A stretch of 64,000 bases of DNA from contig CAIYJU010000011.1 in the NCBI GenBank assembly GCA_903926565.1, forward strand, positions 28,355-92,354. Direction: 5' to 3'. This DNA comes from an uncultured Bacteroidales bacterium (GTDB lineage Bacteria; Bacteroidota; Bacteroidia; Bacteroidales; FEN-979). This document shows positions 16,852 to 28,200 of this stretch, one piece after another; position 1 is the first letter of the stretch, and each line of letters starts with the position of its first letter. The notes below the pieces were generated by a model that was not told the DNA's origin, did no database searches, and was given only the letters and a program-made list of their open reading frames with translations. The position numbers were made by a program, and so were the translations under genes.

Positions 16852-18753
16852 ATGAGCGATTCCATCCATCATGAATGCGGTATAGCAATGGTCCGCCTGC
16901 TTAAGCCACTTGAATTCTACCTGGCCAAGTACGGAACTGCATTCTATGGTTTACATAAACTGCATCTCCTGATGCAAAAACAGCATAACCGCGGACAGGA
17001 CGGGGCAGGAATAGCAAGTATCAAATTTGACCTGGAACCCGGGACCAGGTTCATCAACCGTATCAGATCGGTTGACAACGCCCCGATCCAGGACATTTTC
17101 AACAAAGTGAGCCTGGGCATTAAAGACATTGAGGAAAGGCACCCACAGCGGCTGAATGATGTAGAATGGTTGAAACGTAAGGTAGACATGCTTGGCGAAC
17201 TGTACCTGGGCCATTTGCGCTATGGGACATATGGAAAAAACGGAATTCTCAGCATCCATCCATTTATCAGGGAAAACAACTGGATGACCAAAAACCTTGT
17301 GGTTGCAGGTAATTTCAATCTCACCAACGTTGATGAGCTTTTCGAAAAACTGATCGACCTGGGGCAATATCCTGTTGAAACCAGCGACACGATAACAATC
17401 CTTGAAAAAATGGGTCATTTCCTTGACGAGGAAAATGAAGACTTATACCAGAAATTCAAAAAGAAAGGCTTTCCAAAAAGGGATATCACATTTCAAATTG
17501 CCAGGCACCTAAACATTCAGAAAATCCTTCGCGGAGCAGCAAAAACATGGGACGGAGGATATGTCATTGCCGGTATGTTCGGGCATGGAGATGCCTTTGT
17601 GATGCGTGACCCATCTGGTATCCGGCCGGCTTATTATTACCAGGATGAAGAAATTGTGGTCGTTGCCTCAGAGCGGCCAGTCATTCAGACTGCCTTGAAT
17701 GTGTCGTTCGAGACTGTTCACGAATTGTCACCAGGGCATGCGCTGATTATCAAGAAAGATGGCAAGGTAACTGAAAAAGAGTTCTCCAGGCCCCTGGAAA
17801 GGAAGCCATGCTCGTTCGAGCGGATTTACTTCTCACGAGGCACAGATAAAGAGATCTACCGCGAACGCAAAAATCTTGGGAGGCTGCTCGCTCCGGCTAT
17901 CCTGAAGGCCATCGACCATGATGTGGAACATTCCGTATTTTCGTATATTCCAAATACCGCCATCGATGCCTATTACGGATTGATTGAAGAGATGGATGCT
18001 TTTTGTGACAGGATCAAAATTGACCGGATTCTGGGTGCCGGTAAAACACTTAATGAAGAGAAGCTGAAAGCCATCTTTCAATTGAAACCCCGCGCTGAAA
18101 AAGTTGCAGTGAAGGATGTTAAATTGCGCACCTTCATTACCCGTGATTCCCAGCGGGACGACCTAGCTGCCCATGTTTATGATATCACTTACGGCAGCAT
18201 CAAACCCGGGGTTGACAATCTTGTTGTACTGGATGATTCCATTGTAAGAGGAACGACATTAAAACAAAGCATACTGCGGATCCTTGACCGGCTTGGGCCC
18301 AGGAAAATTGTGATTGCCTCCTCTGCTCCTCAAATCCGCTATCCCGACTGCTACGGTATCGACATGGCCAAGATTACCGATTTTATTGCATTTAAGGCAG
18401 CCATCGAATTGCTTAAAGAGACACACCAGGAGCACATAATCAACGAAGTTTATATCAAGTCAAAAGCACAGGAAAAACTCCCAAAGGAGAAAATCATCAA
18501 CTATGTAACAGAGATATACAAACCTTTTACTGCTGAACAAATTTCTCAGAAAATTTCCGAACTCTTAACACCTCCTTCCTGCAAAGCCAGCGTTCAGGTC
18601 GTTTATCAAACAATTGACGATTTGCATGAAGCCATTCCAAACCATACCGGTGACTGGTATTTTACCGGAAATTATCCAACTCCCGGTGGGAACAAGGTCG
18701 TTAACCGTGCTTTTATCAACTATATAGAGGGAAAAAATGTCAGGGCATATTAA
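16852..18753 (+). CDS. purF: Amidophosphoribosyltransferase, long Bacteroidota form (PurF-like)
   Basis: PurF makes phosphoribosylamine from PRPP and glutamine, the first step of purine synthesis. The start MSDSIHHECGIAMVRL leaves Cys9 as the Ntn nucleophile after removal of an eight-residue propeptide. KQHNRGQDGAGI belongs to the glutaminase domain and VVLDDSIVRGTTLKQ is the PRPP-binding loop. At 633 residues it is about 130-160 longer than E. coli or Bacillus PurF, with inserts in the glutaminase domain and a longer C-terminus. Similar long proteins occur in Bacteroides as far as I recall, sometimes beside a normal-length PurF, so it could be a paralogue with a shifted role. It converges on the HIT gene with a 4-bp overlap. 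Confidence 0.82.
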   Translation: MSDSIHHECGIAMVRLLKPLEFYLAKYGTAFYGLHKLHLLMQKQHNRGQDGAGIASIKFDLEPGTRFINRIRSVDNAPIQDIFNKVSLGIKDIEERHPQRLNDVEWLKRKVDMLGELYLGHLRYGTYGKNGILSIHPFIRENNWMTKNLVVAGNFNLTNVDELFEKLIDLGQYPVETSDTITILEKMGHFLDEENEDLYQKFKKKGFPKRDITFQIARHLNIQKILRGAAKTWDGGYVIAGMFGHGDAFVMRDPSGIRPAYYYQDEEIVVVASERPVIQTALNVSFETVHELSPGHALIIKKDGKVTEKEFSRPLERKPCSFERIYFSRGTDKEIYRERKNLGRLLAPAILKAIDHDVEHSVFSYIPNTAIDAYYGLIEEMDAFCDRIKIDRILGAGKTLNEEKLKAIFQLKPRAEKVAVKDVKLRTFITRDSQRDDLAAHVYDITYGSIKPGVDNLVVLDDSIVRGTTLKQSILRILDRLGPRKIVIASSAPQIRYPDCYGIDMAKITDFIAFKAAIELLKETHQEHIINEVYIKSKAQEKLPKEKIINYVTEIYKPFTAEQISQKISELLTPPSCKASVQVVYQTIDDLHEAIPNHTGDWYFTGNYPTPGGNKVVNRAFINYIEGKNVRAY

Positions 18754-19142
18754 ATTGCTGCAGAGATCTTTTCAGCAATCCGGGTGAACTCTTCCGGGGT
18801 AAAGGAAAGTTTGGGGTTTCTGAAGTCCATGTCGTGCATGGAATTCAAAGGGATCAGATGAATATGTGCGTGAGGGACTTCCAATCCGATCACAGTGATG
18901 CCAATGCGTTTGCAGGGAACAACCTTTTCAATTGCCTTGCCGATTTTCTTTGCAAAATTCCATAATCCGGCATGAAGTTCATCCTCTACATCAAAAATGT
19001 AATTCACCTCCGTTTTAGGAATCACCAGGGTATGACCTTCCTTCAACGGGTTAATATCCAAAAAAGCAAGATAATCTGCATTCTCAGCAACCTTGTAACA
19101 AGGAATTTCACCATTTACAATGCGGGTGAATATTGTTGACAT
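18750..19142 (-). CDS. HIT-family (histidine triad) nucleotide hydrolase
   Basis: At 130 residues with the C-terminal triad HAHIHLIP, this is a HinT-branch HIT protein, which hydrolyses nucleoside phosphoramidates or related AMP conjugates. The N-terminus STIFTRIVNGEIPCYKV is also typical. It starts 2 bp after the greA stop, so the two form a greA-hit operon. The physiological substrate is not known for most members. Confidence 0.95.
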   Translation of the reverse strand: MSTIFTRIVNGEIPCYKVAENADYLAFLDINPLKEGHTLVIPKTEVNYIFDVEDELHAGLWNFAKKIGKAIEKVVPCKRIGITVIGLEVPHAHIHLIPLNSMHDMDFRNPKLSFTPEEFTRIAEKISAAI

Positions 19143-19144
19143 AA

Positions 19145-19627
19145 TTAACTGTTTTGTCTTATTATCTCAATAATCTCAAAGGTGATTTTCCCGGCAGGCA
19201 CGGTAATTTCCACAGTTTGTCCGATACTTTTGCCGAGCAAACCTTTGGCAATTGGTGAACTGACAGATAACTTCCCAATTTTTATATTAGCCTCATTTTC
19301 CGGTACCAGTGTATAAATGACATTGGCATTATTCTGTGAATTACGCAATGTAACAGTGGAAAATATAAGAACTTTTGTATTATCCAGCTTTCGTTCATCT
19401 ATGAGCCTGGCATTGTTAAGAACTTCCTGAAGCTTTGAAATCTTTAATTCAAGCATGGATTGAGCTTCCTTCGCTGCAGCATATTCGGCATTTTCCGACA
19501 AATCACCCTTATCTCTTGCCTCAGCAATCTGCCGTGAAATTGATGGCCGCTCAACAGTTGTCAAGTGGTGTAAATCCTCTCTCAGTTTTTCTAAACCTTC
19601 AGGGGTATAATATTTGATATCTGACAT
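19145..19627 (-). CDS. greA: Transcription elongation factor GreA
   Basis: GreA rescues backtracked RNA polymerase by stimulating transcript cleavage. The 160-residue protein has the N-terminal coiled coil (about residues 8-76) with the acidic tip DKGDLSENAEY that reaches the polymerase active site, and a C-terminal FKBP-like domain (SSPIAKGLLGKSIGQTVEI). It is the first gene of a two-gene operon with the HIT protein. Confidence 0.97.
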   Translation of the reverse strand: MSDIKYYTPEGLEKLREDLHHLTTVERPSISRQIAEARDKGDLSENAEYAAAKEAQSMLELKISKLQEVLNNARLIDERKLDNTKVLIFSTVTLRNSQNNANVIYTLVPENEANIKIGKLSVSSPIAKGLLGKSIGQTVEITVPAGKITFEIIEIIRQNS

Positions 19628-19659
19628 TTTAATGATTGTATTTCATGTTATAATAAGCC

Positions 19660-19684
19660 AAAAGACCCTATGTCAGGGTCCTTT
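19660..19684 (-). terminator. Rho-independent terminator after the PorV/TonB operon
   Basis: A perfect six-base-pair stem GACCCT/AGGGTC with a five-base loop is followed, on the minus strand, by TTTT. It lies 45 bp after the stop of the PorV/PorQ-like gene and before the greA start region, so it should end the 19.7-29 kb operon. Confidence 0.7.
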
Positions 19685-19728
19685 TGCTTAAAGAAAACGA
19701 AGTTAATTATAAAAGTTGTACCGAAGTG

Positions 19729-20802
19729 TTAAAAGTTAAATTTAATCCCAACACTATGTGTTCCTGAGAACGGATTCGTTGCCCTATAGGAGTAATCTAT
19801 CGCCAATCCGGTCTCCTTTTCTTTGTTAAATGGCACGGAAACAGTAAAACCAGCACTGGGACCTGTGAAAACGGTACCCCTGTCGGCAACATTGCTGTTA
19901 AACATACCACTCTGATAGGTATAACCAGCTCTTAACTGCAAATAATATTTTAATGCATATTCAACTCCTAAAATAAACTGGTCTTTTGAAAACGAATTTG
20001 AATTAAAATTTCCGGCAACCGTAATCCTGTGCATGTCGGCGATATAAAAATCATACGAAGCACCAATGCGTAACGTTGCTGGCAATTCATAAGTAGCTGA
20101 CCTTTGTTCTACCGTAAACTGGTCATTGTTGTCACCATGGGTTGGAATAATTCCACGGAAAGATAATCCATCTCCGCTGAAATGCATTGGTGCTCCAACA
20201 TTTTTAAGCGCAATGCCGAATTTGATCTGTTCCTTTTCCCCGGTTACGTATTGGATCCCTGCATCAATGGCAAGCGCTGTTGCACTGGCATCAGAAATGG
20301 ATTCCGTAATCAGTTTAACGGCGATACCTCCATAAATACTATTAGAGAAGGCTTTGGCATAGCCAAGGTTGATATTCATATAATTAGGCTTAAAAACGCC
20401 TGCACCTTCCGGTAATGCCACCGTGGTGACCTGGATTTCCCCGAAAGTCATAGACATCACGGCAGCAGTGAGAACACCACCGTTTTGCCCTAGTTTCTGA
20501 CTGATTCCGAAGGCCATCAAATTGACATCAGAGCCCTTTAACCAGTTGGTATAGGAAAAAATAATGTCAGTTCCTTTGGTAAAACCTGTTCCGGCAATGT
20601 TGGTGAATAAGCCCTCGAGCCCATGTGTGCACGAAGTGCCTACTCCTCCCCACCCGGAACTTCTTGCCCATGGGTTGATCAACAATTCTGCAGCACCTGC
20701 CTGACCAGAACGGTCTTTGTTTCCGGCCGTTACCGTATCCATGGGTAAGAACACCATCCCCATCAGGAATATTGCAACTAAGCAGCTATATATATTTTTC
20801 AT
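19729..20802 (-). CDS. PorV/PorQ-family outer-membrane barrel protein
   Basis: I chose the ATG at 20802 because it gives a signal peptide (MKNIYSCLVAIFLMGMVFLP); the longer ORF start would overlap the upstream gene. The mature protein is a beta barrel of the PorV/PorQ (UPF0164) type: it opens with AAELLINPWARSSGWGGVGT and FTNIAGTGFTKGTDI and ends SVGIKFNF. PorV and PorQ serve T9SS by shuttling or attaching cargo. This copy sits at the end of a three-gene operon after a TonB receptor and a surface protein with a T9SS-like end, which suggests it is dedicated to that cargo. Confidence 0.85.
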   Translation of the reverse strand: MKNIYSCLVAIFLMGMVFLPMDTVTAGNKDRSGQAGAAELLINPWARSSGWGGVGTSCTHGLEGLFTNIAGTGFTKGTDIIFSYTNWLKGSDVNLMAFGISQKLGQNGGVLTAAVMSMTFGEIQVTTVALPEGAGVFKPNYMNINLGYAKAFSNSIYGGIAVKLITESISDASATALAIDAGIQYVTGEKEQIKFGIALKNVGAPMHFSGDGLSFRGIIPTHGDNNDQFTVEQRSATYELPATLRIGASYDFYIADMHRITVAGNFNSNSFSKDQFILGVEYALKYYLQLRAGYTYQSGMFNSNVADRGTVFTGPSAGFTVSVPFNKEKETGLAIDYSYRATNPFSGTHSVGIKFNF

Positions 20803-20849
20803 AATCCTGGAATTTTGTTTTGTTATCATGTTGAAAATCGCAAATGCCA

Positions 20850-23800
20850 TTATAATGAGTTCAAGTCGACAGGACGTAATATCCCGAACCATTTGATCGT
20901 ACGTTCTCCGAGTCCATCGGCTTTAACATGAATCAGATAGACCCCTCCCGCAATCGGAATCCCGGCAAAATTTTTGAGGTCCCAATCCACAGAAGTCTTT
21001 GCATCAGTATTCAATCCGGCATTTGAGGATTCCCTTGGAACTTTGACTTTGGAGAAATTAAGATTGAACTGGCGTATCAGCGTGCCACTCATGTCAAATA
21101 TGGTAACAACACAGGCATTAGGCAGGTTAACGATTTTAACTCTGTTATCAAGCTGATTCCTTTCATAGTCATCGTAGGCAAAATATGGATTTGGTACCAC
21201 ATTGATTTTATCAAGATCAGAAACTGACTTTTCCTGATTATTCTGTGCGGTTGTTATTGAATTTGTATTGAAAGTGTACATAGGATAATTGTTGTTGACA
21301 GTATCCTTGGCACCTGGAGATCCATAAGAATAGTACCGTTGATATGGTTTGGAAACCCGGATCTTTGTTGTTACAGCATTACTTAACCAAGGCTGACCCT
21401 GTACCGCAAGTGGAACGTTCACATACATGGCAGTTGAAAATGCCAGATGTTTATATGTTGCACTTTTCTTCATTTGGGTCATGAGAACATAACCGCCGTC
21501 ATAGGCAGGAAACTCTACTTTAATATCTTTAACATAAGAGTGACCAAAGACGTATACATAATGTTGCCCTCCGAACACAGGGGTCCCGGCTTCATTGTAA
21601 GTACGGCTGGAAGGGTTCCACAACATATCCCGACCATTGTCCTCCACGAGCCATGAATTCTCTCCAAACATGATGTTCAGCCTTTCGCCTGTTTCAATAT
21701 TAATTGCATAACCGGGAAACCAACCCATCCCCGTGGCACTGATATAATTCGAGTTGTACATAGGATCAGGAGAGGAGACCGCGCTGTCGCCGTCAACATT
21801 GACAGAAGCTGCTAAACGGGGCTCATATAAACGTGCTCCGCCTTGTGCAAGTTTATAATCTATGCCCATTTCAAGAACAGGACATCTTGTCCATAACTTC
21901 TTATCAGGGGTAATGACGATATCTACGCTGGAAATATTATACAGCTTTGTGTTGTCTTTTGATTTCTTTGAAAATGCAGGGCCAACGGTAGTTTGACCGG
22001 CAGTCGGGATGATGCTGATTTTATCATCAATAAATGCACGGGTAGCAGACAAAATATAGGGGGCCCATACACCAGTTTGAATTTTCTGGAAATTCTTATT
22101 AGGGTCAACCGGTTTATTCACAGATAAATCCCAGTCATAATATGCAGCTTCAGAACCCTTATAAGTTCCTGATCGTATCCAGTTTTCGGGGGAATCCGGA
22201 AGGTCACTGTCCTGAACGCCGGTAAGCCACCTTTTTGTACTATCGGCGAAAATCGGAGGAGACGCATATAACAAACCATTGGTCGGTGTCAGGTTACTGA
22301 GAATGGAGTCGCCGGGATTTGGCACCTGATAAATGGTCAATGCAATACCTAGATCCAGGAAACACTGTTCATACTGATAAATGGTTGTTGTATCAGATCT
22401 GTAAGATTTGCCGGTCGTATTATTTGTCAATGTCCATTTTCCAAACTGGATACGATCTTTAACCGTAAAAGGATTGTTTGTTAATACAGTATACATGGAA
22501 TCAAATCTCACAGTATAATCCCCTTTTACCACATTCAAAGGATCGATAACCTTAACCTGTAGTGGTCCTTTGCCAATCTGATAAGTAGGTTTATAGGCGA
22601 TTGGATAATCTGAGTCTCCAAATTTGGTAACAGAACTGTCTAACAGTGGTTTTAACATAATTTCGCTGATCGTTTCTTCAGAAAAATCAAGGATCATTCC
22701 TCCGTTCCCCTGACCCTGGATTCTTGTTATTACAGGACCCTGACCATAAGTTGAATTTGTCACAACTCCAAGCGGGATATGAGGTATTGCAGTATATGCC
22801 CGGATATTGTTACGTCCACGCAGGTAAGGTTTTTTCTGACCATCCCGGTAAGTAGGGTCATCCTGAATATACTTTTTATACTGATTAAATCCGTAGGCCA
22901 CAACCGTGTAGTAGTATTGTTTGTGATTGATAAGCCGGTCGTCACCAGTTGCAAACAAATCTTTGGTGAACACAAAGGAATGATTAATCCCTTTATTCTC
23001 GCCAGTAGTCATAACCTGTCCAACATTCCCTCCAAGGGTCTGATCAAAGGTCCAGTTAACTAATTTGGAAACACTGTTTTGTACATCACATTCAGCAACC
23101 AGACGAGCTTTACTCAGGTCATCAAGGTCTGCAGCGGATACACTGGCATCTTTCAGCTGGTATATCTGATAACCTTCAAAAACATATAATGAGTCCTTAT
23201 TCTTTATGGTTGGATCAACTTCCTTGTATTTTTCATTAAAATTATTTCCCAAATCGTTAATCTTGCGGTTCGACAGGTACAAAATCAGTGAATTCGGCAA
23301 CTCCTCGATCGTCAGATCAGGTGCATTCGGTCCGTTTAATACGGCAAAACAGTTGTCGAATAAACTTTGTGCTTTATCATCAGCCTGTTTCAATAAAATG
23401 ACTGACTCCTCCGGTGTTCCGGAAACAGTGCGTGCCCAGGGGATACCAACCGTAATATAGTTACATGCACCCGGCAACAAAGTAAAAGGTCCGGCCGACT
23501 GCATAAAACGACGGTCATAAGGATTGTTACCTGCAGTAACTTCTGTCCACTTCTTTGGACCGTTGGGTGGTTGGCCACCAGTTCCCCAATTACATTCATC
23601 AGATTCGTCAGGAAACATAAAATCACACTCAGGCCCATATCCTCCCCCGGGGTTCACATGCGCATTTCCCCCATAGATCATCGGTTGATTGTCTTTCCAG
23701 ATACCTTTCAGGAAAAGATAATATTCCGGTGCCTTACCAGGGTCGGTCATATAATCTCCACTTGTACCACCTGTGTTGTCATGATAGACAAAACGGCGCA

Positions 23801-25184
23801 TTCCAAATCGTTCATTGTCCACCACACCATCTCCAAAATTCACTCCGTTGATGGCTTCAGCTCGGACCAGAAAATCGGCTGAATCTTTTCCACCAATGCC
23901 ATATTTCATGTTCTTTTTTATCTGCCCGTCTTCATCCACAATATCACATGGTCTGGGATAGGAAGCAAAAGAGGGACCCTTTAAAGAATTTCCCTTAAAG
24001 GAAGGGTTATCATAATTGTCCGGATCCATATAAGGACCCTGAAAAAAGTCAACACCAATCGCTGGTGGATGTGCTCCGTAATTAAATATCTTTCCGGTTC
24101 CGTCAATTGCCTTTCCATTGTAGCAGTAACCTAGTCCCCTGTTAACATCACAACCGACGTAATCGTCATCAGAGGCACCCAGATCCGGGTCAACCCACTG
24201 GCTGAAATAGGTCTGGGTTAATGTATAGGTTGAACGATTGATCAGCTCATAAGAATAAAAAGTCATATTGTTGATGTCGTCGTTGGTGGCAAAGGCAAAA
24301 TACTGGGCACGAATTTCCATTCCCAGCGGTTCACCGGTAGTTTCAGAATGGTAACTGCCTTTATCGTTATAAACACTCCACAGCGTCTGGTCTCCTTTTA
24401 AAACCTGGTCTACCAGAATTCCCATGGTATCAGTTTCAATGCCGTTGATTTGCCCGCCATTTTTAATTTTTGCACGAGCGAGGCGTTCACCTGGTTTCAT
24501 CATAGACGGACAAAGCCTGTTGGATAAATCATAGTATGGATAGTCCCCTGATTTGGGATCATAGTTTCCATCTCCGTCTGCATCAAAGAAGGGTGCCAGG
24601 TAATATGCCTGACCTTTTGATTTGTTTCCATGTGCAGGCCACTCCATGATTGATTTAGGAATAGAATAATTCGGGTATTCTGCCTGATTTTCCCACCATG
24701 CCAGAAATTCCTGAACTTCAGCACGGGTAATGGGGAACAATTTGTCATATTCGGCACAAGTTTCAGAGCTGACAGCTGCGGTTCCGTCGATAGTCAGAGG
24801 CCCGGGCCAGAAATCATTTTTTGTGTGGGCAGTTCCACTTGTTCCCTGGCCATAGCGATATGCAGCCAGTTTCAAATTGTTGTTGACATCAATACCCCCG
24901 ATCCAAAGGGAGAAGGAGAACATGGAGGTCTTCTTGGATCCTTTGGGAATCTCATACTCGGCATTTTCAAGAAACCAGCCATTACCATAAGAATAGCAAA
25001 GGGTTCTGACATTATTGATATCAAGATATTTATAGCTTGATCCGGAAGCACATCCGGCAGCTGTTTCCTTCAGGTTGTTGGTGCTTTTTGTGCCACCCAC
25101 CATGTGGAGCTCTTCTGCAAGAGTCACATTTGAGAACACCATCAAACAGAGTGCAATCAGCAAAAAGCGAAAGATATTTTTCAT
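20850..25184 (-). CDS. Very large secreted surface protein with T9SS-like C-terminal domain
   Basis: The 1444-residue product starts with a signal peptide (MKNIFRFLLIALCLMVFSNVTLAEE). Chosen start: the ATG at 25184, since the upstream 17 residues are not signal-like. A calcium-binding-type loop DADGDGNYDPKSGDYPYYD lies in the first sixth, suggesting calcium-stabilised folds. The C-terminal 100 residues (NVVPNPYFAYDDYERNQ, then VVTIFDMSGTLIRQFNL and IAGGVYLIHVKADG) look like an FlgD/T9SS-type sorting domain, but with an extra tail after it. The bulk matches no enzyme I recognise. It lies between a TonB receptor gene (56 bp away) and a PorV-like gene (47 bp away) on the same strand. Confidence 0.85.
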   Translation of the reverse strand: MKNIFRFLLIALCLMVFSNVTLAEELHMVGGTKSTNNLKETAAGCASGSSYKYLDINNVRTLCYSYGNGWFLENAEYEIPKGSKKTSMFSFSLWIGGIDVNNNLKLAAYRYGQGTSGTAHTKNDFWPGPLTIDGTAAVSSETCAEYDKLFPITRAEVQEFLAWWENQAEYPNYSIPKSIMEWPAHGNKSKGQAYYLAPFFDADGDGNYDPKSGDYPYYDLSNRLCPSMMKPGERLARAKIKNGGQINGIETDTMGILVDQVLKGDQTLWSVYNDKGSYHSETTGEPLGMEIRAQYFAFATNDDINNMTFYSYELINRSTYTLTQTYFSQWVDPDLGASDDDYVGCDVNRGLGYCYNGKAIDGTGKIFNYGAHPPAIGVDFFQGPYMDPDNYDNPSFKGNSLKGPSFASYPRPCDIVDEDGQIKKNMKYGIGGKDSADFLVRAEAINGVNFGDGVVDNERFGMRRFVYHDNTGGTSGDYMTDPGKAPEYYLFLKGIWKDNQPMIYGGNAHVNPGGGYGPECDFMFPDESDECNWGTGGQPPNGPKKWTEVTAGNNPYDRRFMQSAGPFTLLPGACNYITVGIPWARTVSGTPEESVILLKQADDKAQSLFDNCFAVLNGPNAPDLTIEELPNSLILYLSNRKINDLGNNFNEKYKEVDPTIKNKDSLYVFEGYQIYQLKDASVSAADLDDLSKARLVAECDVQNSVSKLVNWTFDQTLGGNVGQVMTTGENKGINHSFVFTKDLFATGDDRLINHKQYYYTVVAYGFNQYKKYIQDDPTYRDGQKKPYLRGRNNIRAYTAIPHIPLGVVTNSTYGQGPVITRIQGQGNGGMILDFSEETISEIMLKPLLDSSVTKFGDSDYPIAYKPTYQIGKGPLQVKVIDPLNVVKGDYTVRFDSMYTVLTNNPFTVKDRIQFGKWTLTNNTTGKSYRSDTTTIYQYEQCFLDLGIALTIYQVPNPGDSILSNLTPTNGLLYASPPIFADSTKRWLTGVQDSDLPDSPENWIRSGTYKGSEAAYYDWDLSVNKPVDPNKNFQKIQTGVWAPYILSATRAFIDDKISIIPTAGQTTVGPAFSKKSKDNTKLYNISSVDIVITPDKKLWTRCPVLEMGIDYKLAQGGARLYEPRLAASVNVDGDSAVSSPDPMYNSNYISATGMGWFPGYAINIETGERLNIMFGENSWLVEDNGRDMLWNPSSRTYNEAGTPVFGGQHYVYVFGHSYVKDIKVEFPAYDGGYVLMTQMKKSATYKHLAFSTAMYVNVPLAVQGQPWLSNAVTTKIRVSKPYQRYYSYGSPGAKDTVNNNYPMYTFNTNSITTAQNNQEKSVSDLDKINVVPNPYFAYDDYERNQLDNRVKIVNLPNACVVTIFDMSGTLIRQFNLNFSKVKVPRESSNAGLNTDAKTSVDWDLKNFAGIPIAGGVYLIHVKADGLGERTIKWFGILRPVDLNSL

Positions 25185-25240
25185 AGTTGCATTATTTATA
25201 AACATATCGGAACTTCTACTAATAAATATTGTCAAACATC

Positions 25241-28200
25241 TTAGAAATTGAACATCAGACCTAATCTGATGGTCCTGGGCGAACTATAGCGATACGGGTT
25301 ATTCATCTGGATTGCGTACAAATCGCGATACGACTGTGGATCAACCTGTTGATTTATCGCATTTTGCCATTCCGGCGCAGTAAGAAAACCGTCGTCAGAT
25401 GCACTTCCGGTACCCGGGTAAACAGCGGTAACATTCTGCGTATTTAACAAATTGGCGAATTCAATATAAACATTGATGGTACCATCTTTCTTTTTGTTGA
25501 GCGCAAAATTAAAATCTTTGTCAAACCGGGCGCTGATGAGAAATTGCCAGGGCAGACGAGCTCCGTTGATGCTCCCCTTGATTGGCCCCATGGCTCCGTA
25601 AGGAAGAATTTTACTTGTCTGGGTATAAGGGGTTCCGGAACCACCGGTGAGGGTAAGGTTCGCGCCAAGGTTCGACAGAAACTGCACGGGAGCTTTACCG
25701 CTTTTCGTACGGTTGATTACCGGACCGTTATAATCTTTTCCACTGCCCCAACGATAGTCAAAGCTGATGTTGAACTGGTGACGACGGTCAAAATTCAGTG
25801 GGTTCAGGGTACGAAGGTTTGGCTGATCAGAACGAATAATGGAACTTGCAGCATCAGGATCAGAACCAGTTCCGTCAGCAAATTGCAAAGTATAGTTAAA
25901 ACGCAGTCTTGCATTACCCGAGCGACGGAGGTCATAGGTGAGGGTCAATCCTTTGACAGTTCCAAAGTCAATATTTGTATAAGAATAATATGTTTTAGGA
26001 TAGGCACCGGTTAAACGGTACTGCTGGATCTGGTCGCGCATTTCCCGATAGAACACCGCTAATTTAAGTGAGGATGAATTGTTGATCTTCTGCTGGAATC
26101 CCAGCTCATAGTCAATGGTCTTCTCTGGTTTCAGATTCGGATTGTTAATTGTACCTGATGAACCGGTTACGCCGATATAATAATAACTGATTGGTTGAAT
26201 CTGGACTTCTGCAGATGACGGACGCTGAGTTAAAATATCATAATGGGCATAGAACAGCGCATCATCACTAATAGGGAAAGAGAAAGAGATACGAGGCATC
26301 CAGTTGGTCTGTGGGTCATAGTCTTTGAAGGCAATGGACCTCGGGGCAGCACCAATCGTGTCAACAGCCGGATAAAGGAGGTATGGCTGGATTCCGCTTC
26401 CTGACGCAAGTAAACGTACCGGATCAGTGATCGGTGTGCCGTCCTTATTAAACCAATTGTTTTCGGAACGATAACCGGTAATTTTTGTCGGATCCCTTGA
26501 ATCATCAACATAAACCACATAGTCACTGCCCACTGTGCTGGGATGATCAACAGCAACGCCATTGATTTCTGACACTTCACCAACAGTTTTCGCAGGATAA
26601 AATAAGTAAGGATCTTTCAGTACCGGCTGATTTGCATCAAAACGGTCAACACGAACACCGATGTTAAAAATCAAATCTTTAAATGCAAATTTGTCCTGAA
26701 TATAACCTGCAATATAAATTGGCTGATAGGGTCCGATGGCCCTGGTATAATTACCGCTGGCATCCTGTTGTGAGAAGAAATCATCAAAACTTACGCTGCC
26801 GGACATTTTTTTACCGGTATAGTCATATCCATAATATCCAACTATGGGGGAACCATTATTTAAAACTTCCTCTGCACTGAACATATCCATGGTTAACAAT
26901 TGACCACCTGCAGATACGGTATGCAGTTGCATGTTATTATCATAATAGTTGATTGAATTGTTTGCAAAATCATATGAATACATATCAATCCAGTCACTGC
27001 CATCAATGGGAAGTCCAAGTTTCTTGCGAAGGTTAACGTCAAAATTACGTTGAAGTGTAGGAACATAATTACGGAAGTAATTAATCGTATCCATAAAAAC
27101 CCCGTTGCGATAAACGGGCTGCGGGTTATCCAGGTTCAAATCCTGTAACTGGGCATTTGTCAATCCCTTCATGGCATCCCAAAGCAGCGAACCGCTGTTG
27201 GCATAGCCTGAACTTTTCCGCTGCTGGTACTGCAAACCCAGCTGGATCTCATGATTGCCAAAGTCGGCGGCAAAGGAAGCATTAACAGCAATCTGATCAC
27301 TTTGGGATTCGTTGTAGGTATTTGGCCTGTTGCCAACACCTGCAAACATATTGTAAGGACCAATTGGTTCCATTCCATTAATCAAACCTTTACCGGAGAT
27401 GATCTGGTTTACATTCTCATAATGTCCGGTCGGATCATCATAGAATCCATAATACTGCTGGGTCCAGTTAGATGATTCAGGATTTAGATCTGAACCTTTA
27501 TATATTACGATGGTGTCCCTTGTCCCATTCTGTAAATGGCCCCAAAGTTTCAGCACAGAGTCATAAGCAAGGTTCGGTGTATATGCACGAATGGACTGAG
27601 TAGAAAAACTGCCTACATATCCATATTCAAAAAAGTTGTCTTTGTGGTCTGCATCTTCAGTTTTGGCAAAGCTTCTTGTAAAGTCGGCACCAATGGAATA
27701 ATAAACATTTTTAACAAAGCTCTTGCTATCGGGTCCTGTCGGGAAACGCTGGGTAAACCTCCCGTTTACACGCCATGTGTAGCCATTTGAGTGAGAATTG
27801 TTTTGCCAGTTCATCAGGGAATTTGCCAGGCTGAAATTACGGCTGTCAAACCATTGAAAGGTTCCGCCAAAGGAGAGGTTGATAGTTGGTGCAACCCTGA
27901 AATCAAGCTTTCCGGAAATATTGATGTTTGTTCCGGCAGAATTCAGGGTAGTTTTAGTCTTTTGCATGTCATTATAAGTCAGAAACTCTGAACTGTAAAA
28001 CACGGTATTATTTTCACCATACAGACGCAACGGGCTGGTTGACAGCCTGTTTTTAACATCATCAGTTACCCGGTAGTTAGGGAAGGCAGCAGGAGCTCCG
28101 TCTTTTTGATAGATAAGGTCACCTGCAACAAAAAAGCCCATGATCGGGGTTTTATACCCACGGACAGTATCTTTTTTGGACACCAGAGGCCCGGTAAAGT

